This document shows positions 35,816 to 44,374 of a stretch of 64,000 nt of DNA, one piece after another. The stretch comes from Pseudomonas fragi (GTDB taxonomy: Bacteria; Pseudomonadota; Gammaproteobacteria; Pseudomonadales; Pseudomonadaceae): assembly GCF_900105835.1 (NCBI RefSeq), contig NZ_LT629783.1, positions 3,122,501 through 3,186,500 on the forward strand. The letters run 5' to 3'. Position 1 is the stretch's first letter; each line of letters starts with the position of its first letter. The notes beneath the pieces are model-generated. The model ran no database searches. It had not been told where the DNA came from and saw nothing but the letters and a program-made list of their open reading frames with translations. A program made the position numbers and the translations under genes.

Positions 35816-37372
35816 TCAATGCCCGCCATTCCACACCTTGCCCAGCCGCTCCAGCGCCGCCTTGATTTCCACCTCCGGCACTGCTGCAAATCCCAGCACC
35901 AAACCGGCGCGGTTATCCACAGGCTCGACCGAGTCTTGCTGCCAATAACTGCTCAGCCCGTTGATTTCCACCTCCACCGCCCGGGCCTGCGCCAGCAGTT
36001 CCTGCTCACGGGCCAACCCCGCAACCGGCACAGCCACATGCAACCCCGCCGCAATCGCCGGCATCGCCCCAACCCCCGCGACATCCCGTGGCCAGTTGGC
36101 CAGCAACACATCGCGGCGGCTCAACGCCGCACGACGCATCCGGCGGATATGCCGCTGAAAATGCCCCGCCGCCATAAATTCGGCCATTACCGCCTGGGTG
36201 CTGACCTCCGAATGACGCATATCCAGCGAGCGGCGCCGGGCAAACGGCTCGGTCAGCCCCTTGGGCAGTACCAGGTACCCCAGGCGCAACGCCGGAAACG
36301 CCACCTTGCCGAAGGTACCCACATAAATTACCCGCCCGCTGCGGTCCAAAGCCGCCAACGGGGCCAGCGGCGCGCCGCTGTAGCGGTACTCGCCATCGTA
36401 GTCGTCCTCGACAATCCAGCCTTGCGTGCGCTCGGCCCAGGCCAGCAGCTCCAGGCGCCGGGCCAGGCTCAGGGTGACTCCACTGGGGTATTGATGAGAA
36501 GGCGTTACATAGACCAGCCGACAGTTGTTCAAGTGCGCCAGCGCTGAACAGTCCATACCGTCCTGATCCACCGCCACGCCCTGCACATTCGCCCCGGCAA
36601 TCGCAAAGGCATAGGCCGCTGCGCGATAGCCGGGGTTTTCCACAGCCACCCCCTCGCCGGGCTCCACCAGCAGCTGTGCACAAAGGCTAATTCCCTGCTG
36701 CGCGCCACTGGTGATCAAAATTTGTTCAGCCGAGCACGATAAACCCCGCGAAGTACGCAAATAGGCCGCGATCAACCCACGCAGTCGCTCATCGCCAGCC
36801 GGGTCGCCATAACACAGCTGCTGCAAGTCCGGCTTACGCCAAAAAGCCGCCTGCAGCTTGCTCCATACCTCGAAAGGGAATAAGTCAAACGCCGGAACTC
36901 CCACTCGAAAAGCACGCGGAACGCCGCTTGGAGGCAGGTCAAGCGCGTGCTCGGCAACCCTGCTCAGCGCTGTACTGTGGATAACTTTACTGGATGTAAT
37001 TACAGGTATTTCGGCTGATTTTGTGGATAACCCTGGGGATAAGCTTGTTGAAAACCCTGTGGATAAGTTGGTGGACAACTTTTTCAGGGGCAGGGCTTTG
37101 GCTGGCAATTTTGCGACATAGGTGCCGTCCCCAACCCTCCCCTCAATAAAACCTTCGGCATACAACTGGTCATAGGCCCGCACCACGCTATTGCGGGAAA
37201 TCCCCAGGGCGCTCGCCATGTCACGACTGGCAGGCAAGCGCGAGCCGCCACCCAAGCGGCCATCCAGCACGCGCTGGCGCAATGTCTGATACAGCTGGCG
37301 GCTCAGGCCCTTTTTCGGATCAAGCTCGATGCCGGCAGGGTTGAAGGCAATGGACAGCGCTGAATCACTCAT
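35816..37372 (-). CDS. MocR-type transcriptional regulator (GntR HTH fused to PLP aminotransferase fold)
   Basis: A 518-residue fusion. Residues 12-90 are a GntR winged helix (YQTLRQRVLDGRLGGGSRLPASRDMA; GISRNSVVRAYDQLYAEGFI). Residues 99-118 are a linker of four-residue repeats (LSTN, LSTG, FSTS, LSPG, LSTK). The remainder is an aspartate aminotransferase-fold domain with IVEDDYDGEY and the probable PLP lysine in GTFGKVAFPALRLGY. It is longer than most MocR proteins (450-500), partly through the linker. It is divergent from the PaiB-like gene, its likely target. Confidence 0.92.
   Translation of the reverse strand: MSDSALSIAFNPAGIELDPKKGLSRQLYQTLRQRVLDGRLGGGSRLPASRDMASALGISRNSVVRAYDQLYAEGFIEGRVGDGTYVAKLPAKALPLKKLSTNLSTGFSTSLSPGLSTKSAEIPVITSSKVIHSTALSRVAEHALDLPPSGVPRAFRVGVPAFDLFPFEVWSKLQAAFWRKPDLQQLCYGDPAGDERLRGLIAAYLRTSRGLSCSAEQILITSGAQQGISLCAQLLVEPGEGVAVENPGYRAAAYAFAIAGANVQGVAVDQDGMDCSALAHLNNCRLVYVTPSHQYPSGVTLSLARRLELLAWAERTQGWIVEDDYDGEYRYSGAPLAPLAALDRSGRVIYVGTFGKVAFPALRLGYLVLPKGLTEPFARRRSLDMRHSEVSTQAVMAEFMAAGHFQRHIRRMRRAALSRRDVLLANWPRDVAGVGAMPAIAAGLHVAVPVAGLAREQELLAQARAVEVEINGLSSYWQQDSVEPVDNRAGLVLGFAAVPEVEIKAALERLGKVWNGGH
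37020..37080. repeat. 12-bp tandem repeat in the MocR linker, rich in TTATCCACA
   Basis: Five units of 12 bases encode the four-residue linker repeats of the MocR protein. Two units contain TTATCCACA exactly (37022-37030 and 37058-37066, minus strand), one has TTATCCCCA (37034-37042), and a third exact copy lies just outside (36976-36984). TTATCCACA is the consensus DnaA box. Origin by repeat slippage is the simplest explanation. Confidence 0.75.
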
Positions 37373-37461
37373 GGATTGGACCTATGAAAATGACCATTAA
37401 TGGCTCTTACAACCAACCAATAGCCTGCCTAGGATGAAGCCATTCGCCAAGGATAATTTCC

Positions 37462-38091
37462 ATGTACGTACCCCGCGCCTTCGCCGTTGACGACATTCAA
37501 ATCCTGCACCAGCAGATGCAGGCCTGCCCCCTGCCCGTCCTGGTCACACACACCAGCCAGGGCTTGCTCGCCAGCCATGTGCCTTTGCTGTTGGCCCCGG
37601 ACGAAGGCGCGTACGGCACGTTGTACGGGCACCTTGCCCGCGCCAACCCGCACGGCAAGGCACTGGCGCAAGGCACCGAGAGCCTGGTGATCTTCGCCGG
37701 CGAGCAGGCCTATATCAGCCCGTCCTTTTACCCGAGCAAGGCCGACCACGGCAAAGCCGTGCCCACCTGGAATTACCTGGCCGTACATGCCTATGGCACA
37801 GCCAAGGTATTCGAGGATGCCGAGCGCTTGCTGGCGCTGGTCAGCCGCCTGAGCAGCCAACACGAAGCCGGGCGCCCCGCCCCTTGGGCGGTCAGCGATG
37901 CACCAGACGACTATATCGACAGCATGCTCAAGGCCATTGTGGGTTTTCGCCTGCCCATCACTCGCCTGCAAGGCAAACGCAAACTCAGCCAGAACCGCGA
38001 CGCCGCCGACCAGGCCGGCGTGCGCCAGGGCCTGCTGGCCAACAGCAACCCGCAAGACCACGCACTCGCTCATTTAATGGTTAAGGAATAA
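37462..38091 (+). CDS. FMN-binding PaiB-like protein
   Basis: A 209-residue PaiB/FMN-binding split-barrel protein: YVPRAFAVDDIQILHQQM, HVPLLL, ISPSFYPSKADHGKAVPTWNY with the family's KxVPTWNY motif, and a C-terminal LPITRLQGKRKLSQNR. Despite its annotation as a negative regulator in Bacillus, it most likely binds flavin; the role is not established. It is divergent from the MocR regulator and followed 6 bases later by a GNAT gene, so PaiB-GNAT-GNAT may be one operon, parallel to paiB-paiA. Confidence 0.9.
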   Translation: MYVPRAFAVDDIQILHQQMQACPLPVLVTHTSQGLLASHVPLLLAPDEGAYGTLYGHLARANPHGKALAQGTESLVIFAGEQAYISPSFYPSKADHGKAVPTWNYLAVHAYGTAKVFEDAERLLALVSRLSSQHEAGRPAPWAVSDAPDDYIDSMLKAIVGFRLPITRLQGKRKLSQNRDAADQAGVRQGLLANSNPQDHALAHLMVKE

Positions 38092-38097
38092 CTGAAA

Positions 38098-38547
38098 ATG
38101 ACTCAAATCCAGATCAAACCCGCCACCGCCGCCGATCGCGAACAGTGGCTACCGCTGTGGCAGGCCTACCTGCGCTTTTACAAGACCGAACTGTCCGATG
38201 ACATCACCCAGTCCACCTGGTCGCGGTTCCTCGATCCGGCAGAACCGACCACCCTGGCTCTGGCCTGGCAAGGTGATAAAGCAGTGGGCATGGTGCAGTG
38301 CGTTTATCACCGCACCAACTGGAGCATCAAAAACGCCTGCTATCTTCAAGACCTGTTTGTCAGCCCCGAGGTGCGCGGCAAGGGCGTTGGGCGCCAGCTG
38401 ATCGAGCACGTATATGCCGCCGCCCGCGACAAGGATTGCTGCAAAGTTCATTGGCTTACCCAGGAAACCAACGCCACGGCCATTCAGTTGTATGAGCGCA
38501 TTGGCGAGCGCCCCGGCTTTATTCAGTTTCGCAAAACCTTGTCATAA
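38098..38547 (+). CDS. GNAT-family N-acetyltransferase 1
   Basis: A 149-residue single-domain GNAT acetyltransferase. The acetyl-CoA loop is YLQDLFVSPEVRGKGVGRQLIEH (R/Q-x-x-G-x-G/A form), and the C-terminal TNATAIQLYERIG is typical of small amine acetylators such as PaiA-like and diamine acetyltransferases. The substrate is unknown. It is 6 bases after the PaiB-like gene, so co-transcription is expected. Confidence 0.88.
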   Translation: MTQIQIKPATAADREQWLPLWQAYLRFYKTELSDDITQSTWSRFLDPAEPTTLALAWQGDKAVGMVQCVYHRTNWSIKNACYLQDLFVSPEVRGKGVGRQLIEHVYAAARDKDCCKVHWLTQETNATAIQLYERIGERPGFIQFRKTLS

Positions 38548-38561
38548 ATAAGGAACGCGCA

Positions 38562-39242
38562 ATGCCCGACTCTCTAGAACACTGGCTGACGGCCAGAACA
38601 CCGGATAACCGCACCCTTGAAGGACGATTCATTCGTCTGGAAAAGCTCGACCCCGCACGTCATGGCGATGAACTATGGCTAGCCTTACAAGGGCCAAAGG
38701 CCGATCCCAAGCTTTGGGACTACTTGCCCTACGGCCCCTTCAATGAGCGGCCGGCATTTGATGCCTGGCTGCAAAACCATGCTGCCAGCCGCGACCCACA
38801 TTTTTATGCCGTTATCGACAAGTCGAGCGGTGAGGCACAAGGCCTGCTCAGCCTGATGTGCATCGTCCCGGAACACGGGCGCATCGAGATCGGTCACGTT
38901 GCCTTTGGCGCCCCCATGCAGCGCTCGCCCAAAAGCACCGAGGCCGTCTACCTGCTGGCCAGGGAAGCCTTCGCACTGGGCAACCGTCGCCTGGAGTGGA
39001 AGTGCAACAACGACAACGCCCGCTCAAAGCGTACAGCAGTACGATTGGGGTACACATACGAAGGCGTATTCCGCCAGCATATGGTGGTCAAAGGCAAGAA
39101 TCGTGATACCACATGGTACAGTATCATCAGTACGGAATGGCCCGCAGTAGCGGTAGGGTTCGAAAAATGGCTGGCACTGGATAACCAACCAGAAAGCGGC
39201 CAAATAAAGACCCTGGAGGAATGCCGGGGCAAAGCTGTATAA
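38562..39242 (+). CDS. GNAT-family N-acetyltransferase 2 (RimJ/RimL type)
   Basis: A 226-residue GNAT protein of the RimJ/RimL-like group, with RLEKLDPARHGDELWLAL near the N-terminus and EAFALGNRRLEWKCNNDNARSKR plus AVRLGYTYEGVFRQHMVV near the C-terminus. This arrangement is shared with bacterial acetyltransferases that act on protein N-termini or small molecules. It begins 14 bases after GNAT 1 with AAGGA upstream and ends at a terminator, closing the PaiB-GNAT-GNAT unit. Confidence 0.86.
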   Translation: MPDSLEHWLTARTPDNRTLEGRFIRLEKLDPARHGDELWLALQGPKADPKLWDYLPYGPFNERPAFDAWLQNHAASRDPHFYAVIDKSSGEAQGLLSLMCIVPEHGRIEIGHVAFGAPMQRSPKSTEAVYLLAREAFALGNRRLEWKCNNDNARSKRTAVRLGYTYEGVFRQHMVVKGKNRDTTWYSIISTEWPAVAVGFEKWLALDNQPESGQIKTLEECRGKAV

Positions 39243-39255
39243 AATTTGATCAGTG

Positions 39256-39283
39256 CGCCCAACAAGGACTGTTGGGCGTTTTT
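39256..39283 (+). terminator. Intrinsic terminator after GNAT 2
   Basis: Stem CGCCCAAC / GTTGGGCG with a seven-base loop and TTTTT. It closes the transcript. Confidence 0.9.
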
Positions 39284-39520
39284 GTGTCTGGAACAGACAT
39301 ATTTCCGCTACCCGACCTCTAGATACCCTATTTGCACAGGGAGAAGCGCAAACGTTCGTAGCAGCGCAATGCACCTGAAACACCATGACTAAGTGGCTTG
39401 TGTCTAACGCCTCGCACGGGCACGCCTCGCGCTAATCGCCAACCGCTACAGGCGCTTTCCAGCCTTGTCGTCGCCCGGATCCCTGGGTCGAAACGCGCGG
39501 AAAAACCTCAATTCAAGAGC

Positions 39521-39547
39521 AAAAAAAAGGGGAGCACATGCTCCCCC
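39521..39547 (-). terminator. Intrinsic terminator after pycB
   Basis: On the minus strand, stem GGGGAGCA / TGCTCCCC followed by eight T residues, 32 bases after the pycB stop. The 336-base space between GNAT 2 and pycB otherwise shows no gene; the two terminators face each other in it. Confidence 0.93.
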
Positions 39548-39578
39548 GAGGTTTAAAGCGTTTACATCAAAGGCAGTA

Positions 39579-41387
39579 TCAGGCTTCGATTTCGATCAGA
39601 ATTTCGCCCGGGTTAACACGGTCGCCCTTGATAACGTGGATGGTGACGATTTTCCCTGCGATGCCGGCCTGGACTTCAGTTTCCATTTTCATGGCTTCAG
39701 TGATCAGTACCGACTGGCCAGCCTTGACCACATCGCCTACAGCGACCAGTACATCAACGATGTTGCCCGGCATTGCCGTGCTCACATGGCCTGGCTCGCT
39801 TGCCTGCTTGCGCTTGCTTGAGGTGCCGCCAACAAATTCGTTGAGCGGTTCGAACACCACTTCTTCCGGCATGCCATCGATGGACAGGTAGAAGTGACGC
39901 TTGCCCTCAGCCTTGACGCCCACACCGGTGATGTCAACGCGATAGCTCTCGCCGTGCACGTCGATCACGAACTCGGTCGGCACGCCTTCACCGCTCGCCT
40001 TGGTCACACCGCCCGCCTCAGGGATAGGCAGCAACACTTCCGGAGTCAGGGTGCCGGCAGCACGCTCCTCAAGGAATTTACGACCGATGTCCGGGAACAT
40101 GGCGAAGGTCAGCACGTCTTCTTCCGACTTGGCCAGGGCACCAATTTCAGCACGCAACTTGACCATTTCTGGCTTGAGCAGGTCTGCAGGACGTACGTCG
40201 ATCAGCTCTTCGTTGCCAATGGCCTGACGACGCAGTTGCTCGTTGACCACCCCCGGCGCCTTGCCGTAGCCGCCTTGCAGGTAAAGCTTCACTTCGTTGG
40301 TGATGGTTTTGTAACGCTCGCCGGCCAGCACGTTAAAGAACGCCTGGGTACCGACAATTTGCGAGGTCGGCGTTACCAGCGGCGGGTAACCGAGGTCTTC
40401 GCGCACACGCGGGATTTCGGCCAGCACTTCGCTCATGCGGTTCAGCGCGCCCTGCTCTTTGAGCTGGTTGGCAAGGTTGGAAATCATCCCGCCCGGCACC
40501 TGGTTGACTTGCACGCGGGTGTCGACGGCGGTGAATTCGCTTTCAAACTGGTGATACTTCTTACGCACGGCGTAGAAGTACATGCCGATTTCCTGCAGCA
40601 GCGACAAATCGAGACCGGTGTCGTATTCGCTGCCTTTAAGCGCAGCAACCATCGACTCAGTGCCTGGGTGGCTGGTGCCCCACGCGAAGCTGGAGATCGC
40701 GGTGTCGATATGGTCGGCACCGTTCTCGATCGCCTTGAGCTGGCACATGGCAGCCAGACCCGCGGTGTCGTGGGAGTGAATAAAGATCGGCAGGGTGATT
40801 TCGGCTTTCAGCGCCTTGACCAGTTCGCCAGTGGCGTACGGGGTCAGCAGGCCGGCCATGTCCTTGATGGCGACCGAGTCGCAGCCCATCGCTTCCATTT
40901 GCTTGGCCTGGGCCACAAACGCCTCGGTGGTGTGCACCGGGCTGGTGGTGTAGGCGATGGTGCCCTGGGCATGCTTGCCAGCGGCCTTGACGGCCTCGAT
41001 GGCCACGCGCAGGTTACGCACGTCGTTCATGGCGTCAAAGATGCGGAACACGTCGATACCGTTAACCGCCGCCTTGGCCACGAACGCCTTGACCACGTCG
41101 TCGCTGTAATGGCGATAGCCCAGCAGGTTCTGACCGCGCAGCAGCATTTGCAGGCGGGTGTTGGGCAAGGCGGCACGCAGCTGGCGCAGGCGCTCCCACG
41201 GGTCTTCTTTGAGGAAGCGCACGCAGGCGTCAAAGGTGGCGCCGCCCCAGACTTCCAGCGACCAGTAGCCGACCTTGTCGAGCTTGTCGCAGATCGGCAG
41301 CATGTCTTCAGTGCGCATGCGGGTGGCCAGCAGCGACTGGTGGGCGTCACGCAGGATGGTGTCGGTTACGAAAATCTTCTTGCTCAT
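39579..41387 (-). CDS. pycB: Pyruvate carboxylase subunit B (oxaloacetate decarboxylase alpha-like)
   Basis: A 602-residue protein with an HMGL-like carboxyltransferase domain (VTDTILRDAHQSLLATRMRT; SHDTAGLAAMCQLKAIENGAD), a conserved PYC/OADA domain, and a C-terminal biotinyl domain with EAMKMETEV, biotinylated at about Lys567. With PycA it makes oxaloacetate from pyruvate and bicarbonate. No membrane decarboxylase subunits are present nearby, which favours carboxylase over Na+-pump decarboxylase. I chose the ATG at MSKKIF. It is 11 bases after pycA. Confidence 0.93.
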   Translation of the reverse strand: MSKKIFVTDTILRDAHQSLLATRMRTEDMLPICDKLDKVGYWSLEVWGGATFDACVRFLKEDPWERLRQLRAALPNTRLQMLLRGQNLLGYRHYSDDVVKAFVAKAAVNGIDVFRIFDAMNDVRNLRVAIEAVKAAGKHAQGTIAYTTSPVHTTEAFVAQAKQMEAMGCDSVAIKDMAGLLTPYATGELVKALKAEITLPIFIHSHDTAGLAAMCQLKAIENGADHIDTAISSFAWGTSHPGTESMVAALKGSEYDTGLDLSLLQEIGMYFYAVRKKYHQFESEFTAVDTRVQVNQVPGGMISNLANQLKEQGALNRMSEVLAEIPRVREDLGYPPLVTPTSQIVGTQAFFNVLAGERYKTITNEVKLYLQGGYGKAPGVVNEQLRRQAIGNEELIDVRPADLLKPEMVKLRAEIGALAKSEEDVLTFAMFPDIGRKFLEERAAGTLTPEVLLPIPEAGGVTKASGEGVPTEFVIDVHGESYRVDITGVGVKAEGKRHFYLSIDGMPEEVVFEPLNEFVGGTSSKRKQASEPGHVSTAMPGNIVDVLVAVGDVVKAGQSVLITEAMKMETEVQAGIAGKIVTIHVIKGDRVNPGEILIEIEA

Positions 41388-41398
41388 TATTCTTTTCC

Positions 41399-42814
41399 TC
41401 ACAGGCCTGCGTGGGCGGCGATGGCGGCGGCGATGGCCAGGGCCAGCTCTTCGGGTTTGCGCTTGATCGAGTAGTTGGTCAGCTCAGGGTGGCTTTCTAC
41501 GAAGCTGGTGTTGAACTGGCCACTACGGAATTCCGGGTTACGCAGGATTTCCTGGTAATACGCGGCGGTGGTTTTGACCCCTTGCAGACGCATGTCGTCG
41601 AGGGCGCGCAAACCACGGTCCATCGCTTCTTCCCAGGTCAGGGCCCACACCACCAGTTTCAGACACATGGAGTCGTAATACGGCGGGATGGTATAGCCGG
41701 TGTAGATCGCCGTATCGGTACGCACACCAGGGCCGCCGGGCGCGTAGTAACGGGTGATCTTGCCGAAACTTGGCAGGAAGTTGTTTTTCGGGTCTTCGGC
41801 ATTGATCCGGAACTGCAGGGCAAAGCCGCGGTGCTGCACGTCTTCCTGCTTGATCGACAGCGGCAGGCCGGAGGCGATACGGATTTGCTCACGGACAATG
41901 TCGATGCCGGTGATTTCTTCGGTGATGGTGTGTTCCACCTGCACCCGGGTGTTCATCTCCATGAAGTACACCTCGCCTTCGGCGAGCAGGAACTCCACGG
42001 TACCGGCGTTCTCGTAACCCACGGCCTTGGCTGCACGCACCGACAGGTCGCCGATATAGGCGCGCTGTTCCGGGGTCAGCTGAGGGCTTGGGGCGATTTC
42101 GATCAGCTTCTGGTTGCGACGCTGGATCGAGCAGTCGCGCTCAAACAGGTGCACCACATTGCCAAAGCTGTCACCTAGGATCTGCGCTTCGATGTGCTTG
42201 GGGTTGACGATGCATTTTTCCAGAAACACTTCGGCCGAACCAAAAGCCTTGGTAGCTTCCGAGATCACCCGCGGGAAGGCTTGCTCCAGCTCTTCACGGC
42301 TGTTGCAGCGACGAATGCCGCGACCGCCACCACCCGAGGTGGCCTTGAGCATCACCGGGTAACCAATGCGCTCGCCTTCAATCAAGGCTTCGTGGATGTC
42401 GGCAACGTTGCCTTCAGTGCCCGGCGTAACCGGAACACCAGCCTTGATCATGCTGCGGCGCGCTTCAGTCTTGTCGCCCATGCGGCGAATGACTTCAGCG
42501 GCAGGGCCGATGAACTTGATCCCGCGCTCGGCGCAGATATCAGCCAATTCAGCATTTTCTGACAGAAAACCGTAACCGGGATGCAAGGCATCACAACCGG
42601 TTTCAACGGCCAGGTTAACCAGCTTGCGCGGGTTCAAATAACCGGCCAGCGGGTCTTCGCCGATATTGTGTGCTTCGTCAGCGCGCTTGACGTGCAAGGC
42701 ATGCCGATCAGCTTCGGAATAGACCGCTACAGAGCGAATCCCCATCTCGGCGCAGGCACGCACGATGCGGACGGCGATTTCTCCGCGGTTGGCGATCAGG
42801 ATCTTTTTTATCAC
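41399..42814 (-). CDS. pycA: Pyruvate carboxylase subunit A (biotin carboxylase)
   Basis: A 471-residue AccC-like biotin carboxylase. It has KKILIANRGEIAVRIVRAC at the start, the ATP-grasp loop KATSGGGGRGIRR, and MNTRVQVEHTITEEITGID with the conserved catalytic residues. It carboxylates the biotin of PycB using ATP and bicarbonate. The pair is the two-subunit pyruvate carboxylase known from Pseudomonas and methanogens. It is the first gene of the operon and divergent from a LysR regulator. Confidence 0.95.
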   Translation of the reverse strand: MIKKILIANRGEIAVRIVRACAEMGIRSVAVYSEADRHALHVKRADEAHNIGEDPLAGYLNPRKLVNLAVETGCDALHPGYGFLSENAELADICAERGIKFIGPAAEVIRRMGDKTEARRSMIKAGVPVTPGTEGNVADIHEALIEGERIGYPVMLKATSGGGGRGIRRCNSREELEQAFPRVISEATKAFGSAEVFLEKCIVNPKHIEAQILGDSFGNVVHLFERDCSIQRRNQKLIEIAPSPQLTPEQRAYIGDLSVRAAKAVGYENAGTVEFLLAEGEVYFMEMNTRVQVEHTITEEITGIDIVREQIRIASGLPLSIKQEDVQHRGFALQFRINAEDPKNNFLPSFGKITRYYAPGGPGVRTDTAIYTGYTIPPYYDSMCLKLVVWALTWEEAMDRGLRALDDMRLQGVKTTAAYYQEILRNPEFRSGQFNTSFVESHPELTNYSIKRKPEELALAIAAAIAAHAGL

Positions 42815-42951
42815 TTGGAATCTTCCTAAAGCCCATGGAACAAACGACCTGCTAGACCAGGTCGGGACGTGTCCAAATGTGTCTGAACCGTTGTGTTGTC
42901 ACACTAGACCTGCGCAGCGATAAACAAAAATCAATAATTCTTGGGTCGTGC

Positions 42952-42967
42952 ATAAGTAACAACTTAT
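42952..42967. promoter_or_regulatory. Dyad ATAAGT-AACA-ACTTAT between pycA and its LysR gene
   Basis: A perfect six-base dyad with a four-base centre in the 190-base divergent region. LysR proteins usually bind T-N11-A dyads of this size. It is placed 38 bases before the LysR start and 138 bases from pycA, consistent with an autoregulatory and activating site. Confidence 0.55.
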
Positions 42968-43004
42968 AGTCAGAGCACTTCCCGCTTCGGATAATTTTAT
43001 AAAA

Positions 43005-43967
43005 ATGCGTAAGTCATTGATGCGTATCACTTTTCGCCAATTGCAGGTGTTTAACGAAGTCTGTGATTTGCGCTCTTACAGCCGCGCCGCAGAAGAAATG
43101 TCGCTGACGCAACCCGCCGTAAGTCTACAAATTCGTCAGCTTGAAGAGCTGATTGGCCAGCCTTTGTTCGACTACGTTGGCAAAAAGCTGTACATGACCG
43201 AGGCCGCTGAAGCGCTTCAGTTGGCCAGCCGGGATATTTTCGGCCGCCTGGAAAACCTCGACATGCAGCTTTCCGACATGCTCGGGTCATTGCAGGGGCA
43301 GCTAAAACTGGCGGTGGAGTCGAGTGCGAAATATTTTGTGCCGCATCTGTTTGCTGCCTTCAAGCGCCAGCACCCGGAAGTCAATTTGCAACTGACCGTG
43401 GTCAACCGGGCGCAGGCCGTTCGTCGGCTATCCGATAACCGCGACGATCTGGTGATCATGTCGATGGTGCCGCAGGACATGGGCCTGGAGTTTCTGCCGT
43501 TTTTGAATAACCCGATTGTGGCCGTTGCACCTGCCGAACACCCGCTGTGCATGCAAGGGCCGCTGCGGTTGCAGGATCTTGAGCCGTATACCCTGCTGAT
43601 GCGCGAACAGGGTTCGGGCACGCGCATGGCGTGTGAGGAGTATTTCAAGGAGAAGCGCGTGCACTTCAATCAGACGCTGGAAGTGTCGTCCAACGAGTCT
43701 CAGCGCGAATGTGCGGTGGCCGGGTTGGGCGTGGCGCTGTTAACACGCCACGCCGTCAGCCTGGAGCTGGCGACCGGCCTGCTGCGCGAGCTGCCGGTCG
43801 AAGAATTGCCGTTGTACCGCAGCTGGTGCGTGGTGCAGGCCAAGGCCAAGCGCCTGTCGCCGGTGGCGCATGCATTTCTGGGGTTTATTCGCAGTGAGCG
43901 CCTGCAGATCAGCGCGCTGGTTGAGCGCTTCGACGGCCACTTGCCGACGCAGCCTGCCAATAGTTGA
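43005..43967 (+). CDS. LysR-family regulator of pyruvate carboxylase
   Basis: A 320-residue LysR protein: ITFRQLQVFNEVCDLRSYSRAAEEMSL (HTH, read with LTQPAVSLQIRQLEE) and a CysB-like effector domain (LKLAVESSAKYFVPHLFAAF). Two starts are possible: the ATG here or one five codons later; neither has a strong ribosome site, and I kept the longer because Pseudomonas homologues seem to start with MRKSL. It is divergent from pycA, so it is the probable pycAB regulator (PycR-like). Its 3' end overlaps a small convergent gene. Confidence 0.87.
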   Translation: MRKSLMRITFRQLQVFNEVCDLRSYSRAAEEMSLTQPAVSLQIRQLEELIGQPLFDYVGKKLYMTEAAEALQLASRDIFGRLENLDMQLSDMLGSLQGQLKLAVESSAKYFVPHLFAAFKRQHPEVNLQLTVVNRAQAVRRLSDNRDDLVIMSMVPQDMGLEFLPFLNNPIVAVAPAEHPLCMQGPLRLQDLEPYTLLMREQGSGTRMACEEYFKEKRVHFNQTLEVSSNESQRECAVAGLGVALLTRHAVSLELATGLLRELPVEELPLYRSWCVVQAKAKRLSPVAHAFLGFIRSERLQISALVERFDGHLPTQPANS

Positions 43968-44121
43968 TCGATCCCAGGTCGGGGTAGTCAGAGGTTTCCA
44001 GGCGCAGTTGGCGCTGGCTCGTATGGTCTTCAATCGCACGACGGAAGGCCATGCGGCGCTGGTCTTCTTGCTGACGGCGGGTTTTGACGGCGCTATTGCG
44101 TTCTTCGTAAGGCTGAGCCAT
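43909..44121 (-). CDS. Small basic protein, PA3496 family-like
   Basis: A 70-residue, strongly charged protein (KTRRQQEDQRRMAFRRAIEDH). It resembles the PA3496 family of small Pseudomonas proteins that have been given a putative role in envelope integrity; that name is from memory. GGGAGA lies seven bases before the ATG, which supports real translation. Its 3' 59 bases overlap the end of the convergent LysR gene on the other strand. Confidence 0.68.
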   Translation of the reverse strand: MAQPYEERNSAVKTRRQQEDQRRMAFRRAIEDHTSQRQLRLETSDYPDLGSINYWQAASASGRRSAQPAR

Positions 44122-44225
44122 TTCGAGTCTCCCAAGGCGTGTACGGGAGTTTCACGATGGACTATGTTTGTGACGGCTTTGCGAAGCCTGGATGACAGGG
44201 GGATGAAATTGCTTGGCGATCAAGA

Positions 44226-44370
44226 GCACCCTCACCCCAACCCTCTCCCGGAGGGAGAGGGAGCTAACCGGGTAAATTTCGGATTCAACGCAGCCACTTC
44301 AGACGGCCATAAAACTGCAACACCCCCCAATCAGTCCCCTCTCCCTCTGGGAGAGGGTTAGGGTGAGGGC
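44226..44370. repeat. Long inverted repeat of the CCCTCTCCC type, copy 2
   Basis: Ends with GCACCCTCACCCCAACCCTC and its inverse GAGGGTTAGGGTGAGGGC, each containing a smaller CTCTCCC-GGAGGGAGAG hairpin. It shares its ends with the element at 30574-30687, but the middle differs. It lies 4 bases after the end of the RpiR gene (minus strand) and could end its transcript. Confidence 0.78.
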
Positions 44371-44374
44371 GCTT

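Noticed and set aside
36976..37080. Replication origin
   Set aside because: Although several DnaA-box-like 9-mers are clustered, there is no AT-rich unwinding element and no dnaA, rpmH or parAB genes nearby; the repeats are inside a coding linker.
39579..42814. Na+-pumping oxaloacetate decarboxylase
   Set aside because: Subunit B resembles OadA, but there are no OadB/OadG membrane subunits; an adjacent biotin carboxylase makes pyruvate carboxylase the better reading.
44226..44370. CRISPR-like array
   Set aside because: Only two inverted ends with unrelated middle; no direct repeats at regular spacing and no cas genes.
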